The notes: generated from the sequence alone by a model not told the origin. A stretch of 64,000 bases of DNA from Gordonia hongkongensis (GCF_023078355.1 NZ_CP095552.1:4092001-4156000), one strand, 5' to 3'; counted from the stretch's first letter, positions 53,924-63,332 are shown. Numbers and translations: made by a program.

Positions 53924-55188
53924 GCCGAGCTGCCCACCGGCGTGATCGGGATCGACCGCCCGCGGTCGACGAATTCGAAACTCGCGCCCCCGCTGAAGCG
54001 TGCGACGGCCACCTCACCGTACTCCTTCTGCGGCGTGTCCGCCTTGGTGATCCGGACGACGAGATCGCCGTCGGCCTCGGTCGCGTCCGCGACGACGAGA
54101 TACGGATCGACGGCGGTCGCCGCCGCCTGCAACGGTTCGACGTGGTCGACATCGAGTATCGACGTCCAACCGCCGTCGGTCATCGCATAGGACTCCCGGG
54201 GGATTCGGACGGTGACCGTGTCCCCGTCGGCCTCTGCGGTGAGTCCCGTGTACTGGGTCGGACCGAAACACGGATGCAGTGCCAGTACCTGGGCGAGACC
54301 TGCGGCGTCGGCGGACAGATCGAGCGCGACGCGAATCCGGTCGGCAGCGAGTCCGGCGATGCCGATCAGCTGCTTGCGGAAGATCTCGGTGGTCTGCGCC
54401 TCGCTCTCGGCATACCTGCGCAGGCTGACGAGGAAGCCCAGCGACAGCAACTGGTGTTGCAGCGCAACCTCTTCGGCGACCCGCACCAGAGCCGACGTCG
54501 ACCACTCCGCGAACTGCAGATCCTCGACGAGCGGGCCGCGGTAGTCGACCCAGCCGTCGGTCTCCGTGGTGTCGATGGCCGACAGGACGAGTTGACCGGC
54601 CCTCGTCTCGAACATGTCGACCGAATCCGGTGGGAGCGGCAGCTCGTCTCGATCCGGTTCGATCGTGACCGTCCACTCACAGTGCGGCGTGCGATCGACC
54701 GGTCGACGCGGGGGGCGATGAACCGGACGGATTCGTGCGCGCCGGTTGGTCGCGATCGCCGTCGCATCGAAGGTGGGGTCCTCGATGTCGTGGCACATGG
54801 TTGTCACGTAGTCGTCGCCGAGGGGTTCGACGTCGAGCAGCGCGCCGCAGTGATCGAGCACGAACGACCCGTGGTACTCGTCGTCGATGCGGTATCGGAA
54901 GTCCATGAACTGGGGTGGCGCACCGATGTCGAGTTGCAGACACTTGAACATGTCCTCGACACCGTCGCCGTCGATACCCAGGGCCGTACGCATGCGATGC
55001 GTGTAGACCGGACTCGCGGCCATCCACTCCTCGATGGCGACCTTGCCCATCACGTCCCTGCCGAAGGCGCTGATGAGATGCGCCATGCCGCTGCGGTCGA
55101 TCATCTGACCCGACAGCAGCAGTTCCGGTACGAGCACGGCGAGCTGATCCTGACTCAGACCTTGGTAGGTCGGGGCTGTGGAAGTCAT
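53920..55188 (-). CDS. Conserved protein of unknown function in the CYP51 operon
   Basis: A 422-residue soluble protein without signal peptide or membrane helices. I do not recognise its family. The first half contains paired acidic and histidine-rich stretches (FVLDHCGALLDVEPLGDD, then YVTTMCHDIEDPTFDATA and RPVHRPPRRPVDRTPHCEW) that could bind a metal. The middle is helical (ALVRVAEEVALQHQLLSLGFLVSLRRYAESEAQ), and the C-terminus is a beta-rich domain. It is coupled downstream to an SDR and sits 6 bases after the NTF2-like gene, so a role in sterol or terpenoid turnover is likely. Confidence 0.7.
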   Translation of the reverse strand: MTSTAPTYQGLSQDQLAVLVPELLLSGQMIDRSGMAHLISAFGRDVMGKVAIEEWMAASPVYTHRMRTALGIDGDGVEDMFKCLQLDIGAPPQFMDFRYRIDDEYHGSFVLDHCGALLDVEPLGDDYVTTMCHDIEDPTFDATAIATNRRARIRPVHRPPRRPVDRTPHCEWTVTIEPDRDELPLPPDSVDMFETRAGQLVLSAIDTTETDGWVDYRGPLVEDLQFAEWSTSALVRVAEEVALQHQLLSLGFLVSLRRYAESEAQTTEIFRKQLIGIAGLAADRIRVALDLSADAAGLAQVLALHPCFGPTQYTGLTAEADGDTVTVRIPRESYAMTDGGWTSILDVDHVEPLQAAATAVDPYLVVADATEADGDLVVRITKADTPQKEYGEVAVARFSGGASFEFVDRGRSIPITPVGSSA

Positions 55189-55194
55189 GTCAGT

Positions 55195-55740
55195 TCACCA
55201 GAACGCGACCGGGGCCTTGCCGAAGTCGTACCAACCCGGCAGATCACCCGGCGCCGACTTCTCCACACGCTTGAGCATCGGCTCACTCATCGCGTTGTTC
55301 TTCATCATTTCGATGAAGAGAGCCGAGACGTTGCCGTAGTCGAAGAAGTCACGCTGCCAACGGAACTGGAAGTTTCCTCCGTACTTGAACCAGCTACCCT
55401 GGATGCCCTCGAGGGCGTAGTGGCTGCCGTCGTCGCGTGTGCCCTCGTAGATCTGCTTCCACAGTCCGATCATGTCGCCGGTCTGGTCATCGATGACCCA
55501 CGCCTGGTACGGGTACTCCCACCCCTGCAGACCCTCCATCTCCTGTCCGAGGGCGAGCTCGCGGATCTCCTCGCGGCCGACGGCCATGAAATCCTTGTTG
55601 GGGCCGTAGTTCCACCCGTAGGTGGCATCCTCGGTGTAGAAGTCGGCCAGGGGCTTCCAGTCCCCCGCCTTTTCGGCCTCGATGTTGGCGGCGAGCCACC
55701 GCTCCTTCATCTCGTCGAGTTCGGCACGGTCAAAAGACAT
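55195..55740 (-). CDS. NTF2/SnoaL-like protein in the CYP51 operon
   Basis: A 181-residue cone-shaped NTF2-fold protein by pattern: an N-terminal helix (ELDEMKERWLAANIEAEKAGDWKPLADFYTEDATYGWNYGP), then VGREEIRELALG and a curved sheet ending QFRWQRDFFDYG. Such proteins include ketosteroid isomerases and SnoaL cyclases, but the isomerase acid-base pair is not evident. ATG 55740 follows AAAGGTG at six bases; ATG 55749 is an alternative. A 54-base gap separates it from the ferredoxin gene. Confidence 0.75.
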   Translation of the reverse strand: MSFDRAELDEMKERWLAANIEAEKAGDWKPLADFYTEDATYGWNYGPNKDFMAVGREEIRELALGQEMEGLQGWEYPYQAWVIDDQTGDMIGLWKQIYEGTRDDGSHYALEGIQGSWFKYGGNFQFRWQRDFFDYGNVSALFIEMMKNNAMSEPMLKRVEKSAPGDLPGWYDFGKAPVAFW

Positions 55741-55794
55741 GTGTTTCACCTTTATTCGATCGTTCGGGTATTGCGTGGGCGACGTGGTCGGAGC

Positions 55795-55986
55795 TCAGTC
55801 CTCGATGATCCGAAGGGCCTGAGTCGGGCAGTAGTGCACGCCGGCCTCGACCTCGGCGCGCTGGGATTCGTCGGGGGTCGCGTCGAGGATCTCCACATGA
55901 TCGGTGTGCGCGGCGAAGACCTCGGGCGCCTCGAGCTCACACATCCCATGTCCCTGGCAGAGGTCCAGGTCCACCTCGACGCGCAT
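55795..55986 (-). CDS. P450-linked 3Fe-4S ferredoxin
   Basis: A 63-residue ferredoxin. The cluster motif is CQGHGMC with His where a 4Fe-4S protein has Cys, and YCP supplies the last ligand, so a 3Fe-4S cluster is expected. This is the type that donates electrons to actinobacterial P450s. The ATG shares one base with the CYP51 stop (TGATG), so it almost certainly serves CYP51, as the Rv0763c-Rv0764c pair does in M. tuberculosis. A longer frame to 56559 is antisense noise. Confidence 0.92.
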   Translation of the reverse strand: MRVEVDLDLCQGHGMCELEAPEVFAAHTDHVEILDATPDESQRAEVEAGVHYCPTQALRIIED

Positions 55987-57353
55987 CACGCGTCCTGACG
56001 CTTGCGGTAAGCGACGCGGCAGGGTTGCTGCAGCTGGACCACCATCTTCGAGTGGTCGTTGCGGTAGCTCTCCGGCGGCTGCAACATCTCGAACTCGTAG
56101 TTCTGGAAGAGCACCGAGAAGATGGCCTTCAGTTGCATGATCGCGAATTGCGCACCGACGCAACGGTGACGACCGGCGCCGAAGGGGATCCAGGTCCAGC
56201 GATTGACCAGATCCTCCTGCCGCGGTTTGTCGTAACGGTCGGGGTCGAAGGTGTCCGCCTCGGGGAAGTCCTCGGGCAGCCGGTTGGAGATCGCCGGCGA
56301 GACGGCGATCGACTGCCCGGCCTTCACCTCGAAGTCCTCGACGTGAAAGTCGTTCTGCACCACGCGCATGAGGATGATGAGCGGCGGGTGCAGCCGCAGC
56401 GCTTCTTTGAGCGCGTTCTCGAGCTGTGGCATCTGACGGGTGTGCGCAAAGGTGTATTCCGGGCGCTCGCCGGGCGGGGTCTCGCCGTAGATCTCGTCGA
56501 GCTCCTCGTACACGCGTTGCATGTAGTCGGGGTTGCGCAGCAGTTCGATGAGGGTCCACGCGGCGGTGCCCGACGTCGTGTGGTGGCCCGCGAACATCAT
56601 CGAGATGAACATGCCGGTGATGGTGTTGGCGTCGAAGCCGACCTGGACGAGGACGTCCATCAGGTCGCGATCTTCCTTGTCCTCGGTCGGATTCGCGATC
56701 CGTTCGTCCATCACGCCCTGGATGAACTCGACCAGTTCGGCCCGGGCCTCGTCGCGCTTGCGGAAGCTCTCGATGTCGGCGTTGTAGTCAACGTAGGCGA
56801 TCGGGTCCGTGCCCTTCTCGAGATCGTGGAACAGGTGGGCGATGTGCCCGTTGAGCCGCTCCCGGAACTTCCGCCCGATGAGGCACGACGACGACGTGTA
56901 GAGGGTCAGCTCGGCGAAGAAGTCCAGCAGATCGATCTCGCCCTCGTCGCCCCACTCGGCGATGATCCGTTCGACCTCGTTGGGAATGGTCACCGCGTGC
57001 TGCTTCATGTGTGCGCCCTTGAGCGCCGAGTTGTGGATCGCCTTGGATCGTTCCTCGGGACTGGTGTCGAACACGACGCCCTCGCCGAAGACCGGTGTCA
57101 TGAAAGGGTAGGCGGCGGCCTGGTCGAGGTCCTCCTCGGGGGCGCGGAAGAACTCCTCGCTCGCCGCCGATCCCGAGACGAGCACCACCTCGCGGTCGGC
57201 GAGCTGGAACATGCCGACGTCACCGCATTCCTCACGGACGCGCCAGAACAGCGAGATCGGGTCGGTGGCGAGTTCGTCGAGATGTCCGTGTTCGCCCTCG
57301 CCACCCGAGACGCGATTCGGTTGTTTCAGGCCTGATTCGGTGATGGCGGTCAT
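55986..57353 (-). CDS. cyp51: CYP51, sterol 14-alpha-demethylase-type P450
   Basis: A 455-residue cytochrome P450. The I-helix has the CYP51 signature AGHHTTSG, the K-helix has EALRLHPP and the haem loop is FGAGRHRCVGAQFA with ligand Cys398. YVDYNADIESFRKRDEAR and PVFGEGVVFD also match bacterial CYP51. The start at 57353 overlaps the SDR stop as ATGA. The bacterium probably does not make cholesterol-type sterols, so the natural substrate is open. The neighbouring genes on both strands reproduce the M. tuberculosis Rv0763c-Rv0771 order. Confidence 0.93.
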   Translation of the reverse strand: MTAITESGLKQPNRVSGGEGEHGHLDELATDPISLFWRVREECGDVGMFQLADREVVLVSGSAASEEFFRAPEEDLDQAAAYPFMTPVFGEGVVFDTSPEERSKAIHNSALKGAHMKQHAVTIPNEVERIIAEWGDEGEIDLLDFFAELTLYTSSSCLIGRKFRERLNGHIAHLFHDLEKGTDPIAYVDYNADIESFRKRDEARAELVEFIQGVMDERIANPTEDKEDRDLMDVLVQVGFDANTITGMFISMMFAGHHTTSGTAAWTLIELLRNPDYMQRVYEELDEIYGETPPGERPEYTFAHTRQMPQLENALKEALRLHPPLIILMRVVQNDFHVEDFEVKAGQSIAVSPAISNRLPEDFPEADTFDPDRYDKPRQEDLVNRWTWIPFGAGRHRCVGAQFAIMQLKAIFSVLFQNYEFEMLQPPESYRNDHSKMVVQLQQPCRVAYRKRQDA

Positions 57354-58162
57354 CCATCCGTCCCCTTCTCCTGTACTGCCTGTCGTTTCTTGTCGCTGAC
57401 CGCGCCTTCGGCCTCCACCTCGACCGACCGCATGTGCGCTCCGCGCGGCATGGTCACCATGGCCGCGACGGCCTGTGCGATGTGTTCGGGCGAGAGGAAA
57501 TTGCCGTGGCGGGCCAGACCGTGTGTGATCCAGTCGTTGAGCATGTTCTCGGTCGTCTTCGGGTCGAGGTTCATCCCCATGCCCGTGAGGGTCTGTCCGG
57601 GACGGACGACCCCGGCCCGCACACCGGTCCCCTCGAGTTCGAGCTGGATGGTCGCGACCAGTCCGTCGATACCGGACTTCGCGGCTACGTAGGCCGACGA
57701 CCACGGCCGGGGGTGGATGGCGACATCGGACCCGATGAACACGAAATCGCCTCGCGCACGGTCGATCATGCCGCCGATCACGGCGCGGTAGATACGGTAC
57801 GCGCCGGTGAGGTGGATGTTGATCTGATCGGCGAAATGATCGGTGCCGGTCTCGTAGGAGAGACCGACTGCGAGATCACCGGCGCCGGCGACGACGATCT
57901 CCAGCGGCCCCAGCGCCGCCTCGGCCTTCGCCACGCAATCCAACACCGATTGCTCGTCGGTGACGTCCAACGGTACCGCGACGGCTTCGCCGCCGGCGGC
58001 CGTGATCTTGTCGGCGAGTTCCTGTAGCTTCTCCAACCGGCGGGCGGCCAGGGCGACGGGATGGCCCGCGGCGGAGAGGAATTCGGCCGTGGCGGCGCCG
58101 ATTCCCGACGACGCGCCCGCGACGAGGACCGGTCGGCGCTCGGGATGGGGACGGAAAGCCAT
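57350..58162 (-). CDS. Short-chain dehydrogenase between CYP123 and CYP51
   Basis: A 270-residue SDR with VAGASSGIGAATAEFLSAAGH, AGAGDLAVG in place of NNAG, and catalytic YVAAKSG. Replacement of the NNAG motif by AGAG is unusual. ATG 58162 shares one base with the P450 stop upstream (TGATG), and its own stop overlaps the CYP51 start, so it is locked into the operon. It corresponds to Rv0765c in order. It may act on the alcohol or aldehyde intermediates of P450 chemistry. Confidence 0.85.
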   Translation of the reverse strand: MAFRPHPERRPVLVAGASSGIGAATAEFLSAAGHPVALAARRLEKLQELADKITAAGGEAVAVPLDVTDEQSVLDCVAKAEAALGPLEIVVAGAGDLAVGLSYETGTDHFADQINIHLTGAYRIYRAVIGGMIDRARGDFVFIGSDVAIHPRPWSSAYVAAKSGIDGLVATIQLELEGTGVRAGVVRPGQTLTGMGMNLDPKTTENMLNDWITHGLARHGNFLSPEHIAQAVAAMVTMPRGAHMRSVEVEAEGAVSDKKRQAVQEKGTDG

Positions 58163-59406
58163 CAGCGCACCGTCACCTTCACCGGGAGCTCGGCGAAGCC
58201 GCGCACGTTCACCGAGTGGACCCGTACCGCCTTGTCGGCATCGATCTCCACTGCCCGGATCGACTTGATCACTTCGGTCAGGCCGATGTTGGCCTCGAGG
58301 CGCGCGAGGTGCGCCCCGAGGCAGAAGTGGGCGCCCAGGCCGAAACTCATCAGGGACTGGGCGCAGTCGCGGCCGATCTCGTACCGGTCGGCGTCGGCGC
58401 CGAACACCTCGACGTCGCGGTTCGCCGAACCGACGAGCAGGAGTACACGGTCGCCCGCCGGGATCACGAAGTCGCCATAAGGGGCATCCTCGATCACCCG
58501 CCGCACGACGATCTGCGTCGAGTTGTCGTAGCGCAGCGTCTCCTCGGTCCAGTCCGGGACGACGACTTCCGGGTCGGCGAAGACCTTGGCGAGCTCGTCC
58601 GGATTGCGCCAGCCCCAATACAGGGCGTTGGCAAGCAGTTTGGTGGTGGTCTCGTTGCCCGCCACCACCATCAGAACCATGAACCCGACGATCTCGTCCT
58701 CGGTGAGCTTCGTCTTCTCACCGGTCTCGTCGTCGTCGATCTCGGCCGCGATGAGGGCCGAGACCAGATCCTCGCCGGGGTTCTTGCGACGGTCGGCGAT
58801 GAGCTCCGAATAGTACTTGTGCAGTTCGATGTACGCGTACACCGCCGCCTCGGGAAGGTCGAGGTCGCCGTCCTCGCGATGCAACAGCAGGTCGGACTGG
58901 TGGCGCAGCCGGGTGCGATCGGCTTCGGGCACTCCCAGCAGTTCGGACACGACGTCCATCGGGAGCAGGGCGGCGAAGTCGTGCACGAAGTCGAACTCGC
59001 CCTTGTCGAGACATCTGCTCCAATGCTGATGGGTGAGGGCGGTGATCCGGCCGGTGAGTTCGTTGACGCGGCGAGGCGTGAAGCCCTTGGAGACGAGTTT
59101 GCGGATACGCATGTGCTTGGGGTCGTCCATGGCGAGGAACGACATCGACTTGTGCGCGTCGGGACCGTACGCCGAGGGGTCCATCGACACGCCCCAGCTG
59201 TTCGAGAGTCGTTGTGTGTCACGGAATGCGGCACGGACGTCGGCGTGTCCGGCGAGGGCCCAGAAGTTCATCCCGCCGTGGTAGTAGACCGGCGCCTCCG
59301 CGCGGAGACGGGAATAGGTCGGGTAGGGATCCTCGTGGAAACCATAGGCATACGGGTCGAAGGGGAGCTCGTGCTCCATCCCCGACACCGCCGTCGTTTC
59401 GGTCAT
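58162..59406 (-). CDS. CYP123-like cytochrome P450
   Basis: A 414-residue P450. The I-helix has VAGNETTTK, the K-helix ETLRYDNSTQ and the haem loop FGLGAHFCLGAHLARLE with ligand Cys362. The position between a TetR gene and an SDR-CYP51 pair is that of M. tuberculosis cyp123. ATG 59406 shares one base with the TetR stop (TGATG). Substrate unknown; the ferredoxin two genes downstream may serve it too. Confidence 0.85.
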   Translation of the reverse strand: MTETTAVSGMEHELPFDPYAYGFHEDPYPTYSRLRAEAPVYYHGGMNFWALAGHADVRAAFRDTQRLSNSWGVSMDPSAYGPDAHKSMSFLAMDDPKHMRIRKLVSKGFTPRRVNELTGRITALTHQHWSRCLDKGEFDFVHDFAALLPMDVVSELLGVPEADRTRLRHQSDLLLHREDGDLDLPEAAVYAYIELHKYYSELIADRRKNPGEDLVSALIAAEIDDDETGEKTKLTEDEIVGFMVLMVVAGNETTTKLLANALYWGWRNPDELAKVFADPEVVVPDWTEETLRYDNSTQIVVRRVIEDAPYGDFVIPAGDRVLLLVGSANRDVEVFGADADRYEIGRDCAQSLMSFGLGAHFCLGAHLARLEANIGLTEVIKSIRAVEIDADKAVRVHSVNVRGFAELPVKVTVR

Positions 59407-59987
59407 CACTTCTCCATCAGTAGATGTGCGGCTGCGACAAGACGTTCGGAGGTCTGCTCGTAGGTCATGTGCCCCATACCGGCGTAGACCAGGCCGCCGG
59501 AGTAGATCATCTCCAGGGCGTCGAGCAGCGGGCCCGGGTTCTCCGGGTCCTCTTCGAGGGCGGCGGCGAGACGACGCCGGATGAATGCGCCGATTCGCAC
59601 GCGCAGGTGTTCGACGTCAGGGTCACTGCCCAGCAGGGCCACCGTGACCGCACCACCCAGCTGCCCCTCGCCGGCCACGACCAGCGCGACCTCCCGAAGC
59701 ACCTGCGCGACGCGCTCACTCCGCGGTGCACCGGGATCCGGTTCGAGCACCCCGGCCGAGAGGCGACGCCAGAACACCTCGGCGACGAGGTGACTCTTCG
59801 ACGAGAAGTAGGTGTAGGCGGTAGCCGGCGCGACCCCGGCGATCTTGGCCACCGACCGCACGGTCAGACCGTCGAAACCCTCGGCGTTCAGCACGTCGAC
59901 CGCGGCATCGGTGAGGCGTGTGACCGTCTCCGCCTGCTGCTGGGTCAGCCTGCGGCGGGTGGATTCCTGAGACACGGGACTGGACAT
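59406..59987 (-). CDS. TetR-family regulator of the CYP51/CYP123 region
   Basis: A 193-residue TetR protein with helix-turn-helix AAVDVLNAEGFDGLTVRSVAKIAGVAPATAYTYFSSKSHLV. ATG 59987 is chosen although no clear ribosome site is visible; GTG 59996 is an alternative, and the mRNA may be nearly leaderless. It is the first gene of the P450 operon and diverges from the aldehyde dehydrogenase operon, so one operator between them could control both. Confidence 0.85.
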   Translation of the reverse strand: MSSPVSQESTRRRLTQQQAETVTRLTDAAVDVLNAEGFDGLTVRSVAKIAGVAPATAYTYFSSKSHLVAEVFWRRLSAGVLEPDPGAPRSERVAQVLREVALVVAGEGQLGGAVTVALLGSDPDVEHLRVRIGAFIRRRLAAALEEDPENPGPLLDALEMIYSGGLVYAGMGHMTYEQTSERLVAAAHLLMEK

Positions 59988-60018
59988 GTGAGCCACGCTA
60001 CACTAGGTTTGAACGCGA

Positions 60019-60036
60019 GTCCAGACACCTGTCCAG
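60019..60036. promoter_or_regulatory. Candidate TetR site in the CYP/aldA divergent promoter
   Basis: GTCCAG occurs at 60019-60024 and 60031-60036, and between them GACA-CC-TGTC (60024-60033) forms an inverted repeat. It lies 15 bases before the aldA-like start, within the 64-base intergenic gap shared with the TetR gene. Confidence 0.45.
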
Positions 60037-60051
60037 ATGGAGTTCCAGCTC

Positions 60052-61518
60052 ATGCCTCTTCGCCCCGAATCCGCGTCGGATCTGTTGATCGACGGCAAGC
60101 TCACCCCCGGGAGCGGTGGCGTCTTCGACGTCGTCAATCCCGCGACCGAGGAGGTCATCGGGCAGGCGGCCGACGCCACCGCGGCCGACATGGATGCCGC
60201 CATCACGGCGGCGCGCACCGCCTTCGACACCACCGACTGGTCGCGCGATCACGCCTTCCGCGCTCGCTGCCTGCGTCAGCTGCGCGACGCACTGCTCGCC
60301 CACGGCGACGAGCTCCGCGAGCTCACCATCGCCGAGGTGGGATGCCCGTCGTTCCTCACCCACGGCCCGCAGTTCGAGGGACCCGTCACCGATCTGGGCT
60401 ACTTCGCCGACCTCGCCGAGAGCTATGAGTGGACTCGCGACCTCGGCACCGCGAAACCCATGGGACTGAAGAACCACCGTGAGCTGCGCTCGGAGGCGGT
60501 CGGCGTCGTCGGCGCGATCACCCCGTGGAACTTCCCGCACCAGATCAACTTCGCCAAGATCGGACCCGCCCTCGCCGCCGGGTGCACGGTGGTGCTCAAG
60601 CCCGCGCCCGACACCCCGTGGTGTGCGGCGCTCGTCGGCAAGGTGGTCGCCGAGGAGACGGACTTCCCGCCGGGCGTCCTCAACATCGTCACCTCGACCG
60701 ACCATCAGCTCGGCGCCCAGCTCAGCACCGACCCTCGCGTCGACCTGGTCTCGTTCACCGGCTCCACCGCGACGGGCAAGAAGGTGATGGCGGCCGCCTC
60801 CGAGTCGCTGAAGAAGGTGTTCCTGGAGCTGGGCGGCAAGTCGGCCTTCATCGTCCTCGACGACGCCGACATCGGATCCGCCTGCGCCATGGCCGCGTTC
60901 AACGTCGTCACCCATGCCGGCCAGGGGTGCGCGATCACGACGCGTCTCGTGGTTCCGCGCGGAAGCCTCGATGAGGCGATCACCGCCACCCGCGACGCGA
61001 TGGCCGGCCTGCCCGCCGGGGACCCGACCGACGGCGGCACCATCTGCGGACCGGTCATCTCGGCCCGGCAGCGCCAGCGCATCGAGTCCTACATCGAACT
61101 CGCCACCAGCGAGGGCGGCACCATCGAGATCGGCGGCGGCCGTCCCGCCGACAGGACCGCCGGATTCTTCGTCGAACCGACCCTGATCTCGGGTCTGGAC
61201 AACTCGGCGCGAGTGGCGCAGGAGGAGATCTTCGGCCCGGTGCTCGTGATCATCCCCCACGACGGCGACGACGACGCGATCCGCATCGCCAACGACTCGC
61301 CGTACGGGTTGTCGGGCATGGTCTACGGGACCGATGAGGACCGGATCAACAAGGTCGTCAACGGAGTTCGCACCGGGACGATGGGTGTCAACGGCGGCAT
61401 CTGGTATTCCGCCGACGTCCCGTTCGGCGGTTTCAAACAGTCGGGCATCGGCCGCGAGATGGGTGTCGCCGGTTTCGAGGAGTACCTGGAGACCAAGGCC
61501 GTCGCCCGCCCGGCGTGA
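60052..61518 (+). CDS. aldA: AldA-like aldehyde dehydrogenase
   Basis: A 488-residue aldehyde dehydrogenase. Motifs are ITPWNFPHQINFAKIGPALAAG, FTGSTATGKKV, the base in LELGGKSAF, the catalytic Cys in THAGQGCAITTR and QEEIFGPVLVI. ATG 60052 follows GGAG; ATG 60037 is in frame but gives five extra residues. The sequence closely resembles M. tuberculosis AldA (Rv0768) as I remember it. It opens an operon running to the end of the window and could oxidise aldehydes released by the divergent P450 and SDR enzymes. Confidence 0.9.
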   Translation: MPLRPESASDLLIDGKLTPGSGGVFDVVNPATEEVIGQAADATAADMDAAITAARTAFDTTDWSRDHAFRARCLRQLRDALLAHGDELRELTIAEVGCPSFLTHGPQFEGPVTDLGYFADLAESYEWTRDLGTAKPMGLKNHRELRSEAVGVVGAITPWNFPHQINFAKIGPALAAGCTVVLKPAPDTPWCAALVGKVVAEETDFPPGVLNIVTSTDHQLGAQLSTDPRVDLVSFTGSTATGKKVMAAASESLKKVFLELGGKSAFIVLDDADIGSACAMAAFNVVTHAGQGCAITTRLVVPRGSLDEAITATRDAMAGLPAGDPTDGGTICGPVISARQRQRIESYIELATSEGGTIEIGGGRPADRTAGFFVEPTLISGLDNSARVAQEEIFGPVLVIIPHDGDDDAIRIANDSPYGLSGMVYGTDEDRINKVVNGVRTGTMGVNGGIWYSADVPFGGFKQSGIGREMGVAGFEEYLETKAVARPA

Positions 61519-61534
61519 CCCTTCGAGGCTCGTC

Positions 61535-61684
61535 GCTATCGCTCCTCGCACCTCAGGGAGCAAAAGCCTCGCGCTATCGCTCCTCGCACCTCAGGGAGCA
61601 GATTTGACCGCTCCCTGAGGTGCGAGCAAACCGAGCCGTAACCCCCGCTCCCTGAGGTGCGAGCGAAGCGAGCCACGAAGGGCC
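61535..61684. repeat. Repeat family A, four-copy cluster
   Basis: Two identical 28-base direct copies lie at 61535-61562 and 61573-61600 (CTCCTCGCACCTCAGGGAGC core). Two inverted copies starting GCTCCCTGAGGTGCGAGC lie at 61610 and 61647, the last running into GAGCCACGAAGGG. The cluster sits between co-directional genes and its arms can fold over each other, possibly uncoupling the two genes. Confidence 0.8.
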
Positions 61685-61713
61685 AGCACATCATCCACAC
61701 AGAAAGCAGGACA

Positions 61714-62454
61714 ATGAGTTCCAAGCGTTTCGAGAACAAGACCATCATCGTCACCGGCGCCGCCGGCGGGATCGGCGAGGCCTATGCGCGTGCCCTCGCC
61801 GCGGAGGGCGCGAACGTCGTGGTCGCCGACCTCGCCGACGAGAAGGGCAAGCAGGTCGCGGCCGACATCGGCGGACTGTACGTCAGCACCGATGTCGCCG
61901 ACGAGGATTCGGCGAAGGCCCTGGCCGCCGCCACCGTCGACGCCCACGGTTCGATCGACGGCCTGGTGAACAACGCCGCGATCTACGGCGGGATGAAACT
62001 CGACTTCCTCATCACCGTGCCCTGGGACTACTACAAGAAGTTCATGAGCGTGAACCTCGACGGTGCACTGAACGTGACCCGGGCGGTCTACCCGCACATG
62101 ACCAACGGGGGCGGCGCCATCGTCAACCAGTCCTCGACCGCCGCATGGCTGTACAGCGGGTTCTACGGTCTGGCCAAGGTCGGCGTGAACGGCCTGACCC
62201 AGCAGCTCGCCACCGAGCTCGGCGGGCAGAACATCCGCGTCAACGCGATCGCCCCGGGCCCCATCGACACCGAGGCGACCCGGAGCACGACGCCCAAGGA
62301 GATGGTCGCCGACATCGTGAACCGGCTGCCGCTGAAGCGTTTCGGCACTCCCGAGGATCTCGTCGGAATGTGCCTGTTCCTGCTGTCCGACGAAGCCGGG
62401 TGGATCACCGGGCAGATCTTCAACGTCGACGGCGGCCAGGTCATCCGCTCATGA
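61714..62454 (+). CDS. Short-chain dehydrogenase
   Basis: A 246-residue classical SDR with VTGAAGGIGEAYARALA, NNAAIYGG, catalytic YGLAK and APGPIDTEATRST. ATG 61714 follows GCAGGA; codons further upstream fall in the repeat. The stop overlaps the next start as ATGA. It corresponds to Rv0769 in order. The substrate is unknown. Confidence 0.86.
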   Translation: MSSKRFENKTIIVTGAAGGIGEAYARALAAEGANVVVADLADEKGKQVAADIGGLYVSTDVADEDSAKALAAATVDAHGSIDGLVNNAAIYGGMKLDFLITVPWDYYKKFMSVNLDGALNVTRAVYPHMTNGGGAIVNQSSTAAWLYSGFYGLAKVGVNGLTQQLATELGGQNIRVNAIAPGPIDTEATRSTTPKEMVADIVNRLPLKRFGTPEDLVGMCLFLLSDEAGWITGQIFNVDGGQVIRS

Positions 62455-63332
62455 GCGAGTCGTCCCCCATCCGTCTGGGGTATGTCGGACTCGGCAACAT
62501 CGGTGGGCCGATGGCCGGGAGCCTGGCCGCCTGGGCCGGTGGGCTGACGGTGTTCGACCTGTCGTCCGACGCCGTCGCGAAGGTCGTCGAGAAAGGCGCC
62601 ACCGCTGCGGAATCGCTCGCCGATCTCGCCGCGTCGGCCGACATCATCGGCATCTGCGTGCTCGACGACGCGCAGGTCCGAACCGTGGTCGCGGGTCCGG
62701 ACGGCCTGCTGTCGGCAGCTCGCCCGGGCACCGTCATCACCGTCCACTCGACCATTGCGCCGGAGACCGCCGTCGAACTGGCGGATCTGTGCGCGGCGCG
62801 CGAGGTGACACTGCTCGACGCACCGATCTCCGGCGGTGCGATGGGTGCGGCGTCGGGTCGCCTCGCCATCATGGTCGGCGGACCGCGGGACGCGTACGAG
62901 AAGCTGAAGGAACCGTTCGCGCTCACCGCCGACATGCTGGTCCACGCGGGGCCCGAGGTCGGCGCGGGTACCCGGATGAAGTTGGCGCGCAACCTCCTCC
63001 ACTTCATCTCGTTCACCGCGACCACCGAGGCCGCGCGACTGGCCGAGGCGGCCGGCATCGACATCACCAAGCTCGGCAAGGTGGTCCGGCACTCCGACGC
63101 GGTGACCGGCGGGGCCGGGGCGATCATGTTGCGCGACACCACCGCTCCCGTCGAGCGCGACGATCCCTGGTACGGAATCCTCACCGGCGTCCGTACGCTG
63201 GGCGAGAAGGACCTGACGCTCGCACTCGCACTCGGTGAGGAACTCGGCGTCGACCTGCCCCTCGGGCAGCTCGCGCTGCAGAACCTGGCCACCGGGCTCG
63301 GCGTCCCCCACCTCGAAGGAGAACCAGCATGA
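62451..63332 (+). CDS. 3-hydroxyisobutyrate-dehydrogenase-like beta-hydroxyacid dehydrogenase
   Basis: A 293-residue NAD(P)-dependent enzyme. The N-terminal fold is GYVGLGNIGGPMAGSLA, the substrate-site motif DAPISGGAMGAASGRLAIMVGG, and the catalytic Lys is in GAGTRMKLARNLLHF. Translational overlaps bind it to the SDR before and the CMD-like gene after. It corresponds to Rv0770 in order. Beta-hydroxyacid oxidation is expected, but the substrate is open. Confidence 0.87.
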   Translation: MSESSPIRLGYVGLGNIGGPMAGSLAAWAGGLTVFDLSSDAVAKVVEKGATAAESLADLAASADIIGICVLDDAQVRTVVAGPDGLLSAARPGTVITVHSTIAPETAVELADLCAAREVTLLDAPISGGAMGAASGRLAIMVGGPRDAYEKLKEPFALTADMLVHAGPEVGAGTRMKLARNLLHFISFTATTEAARLAEAAGIDITKLGKVVRHSDAVTGGAGAIMLRDTTAPVERDDPWYGILTGVRTLGEKDLTLALALGEELGVDLPLGQLALQNLATGLGVPHLEGEPA

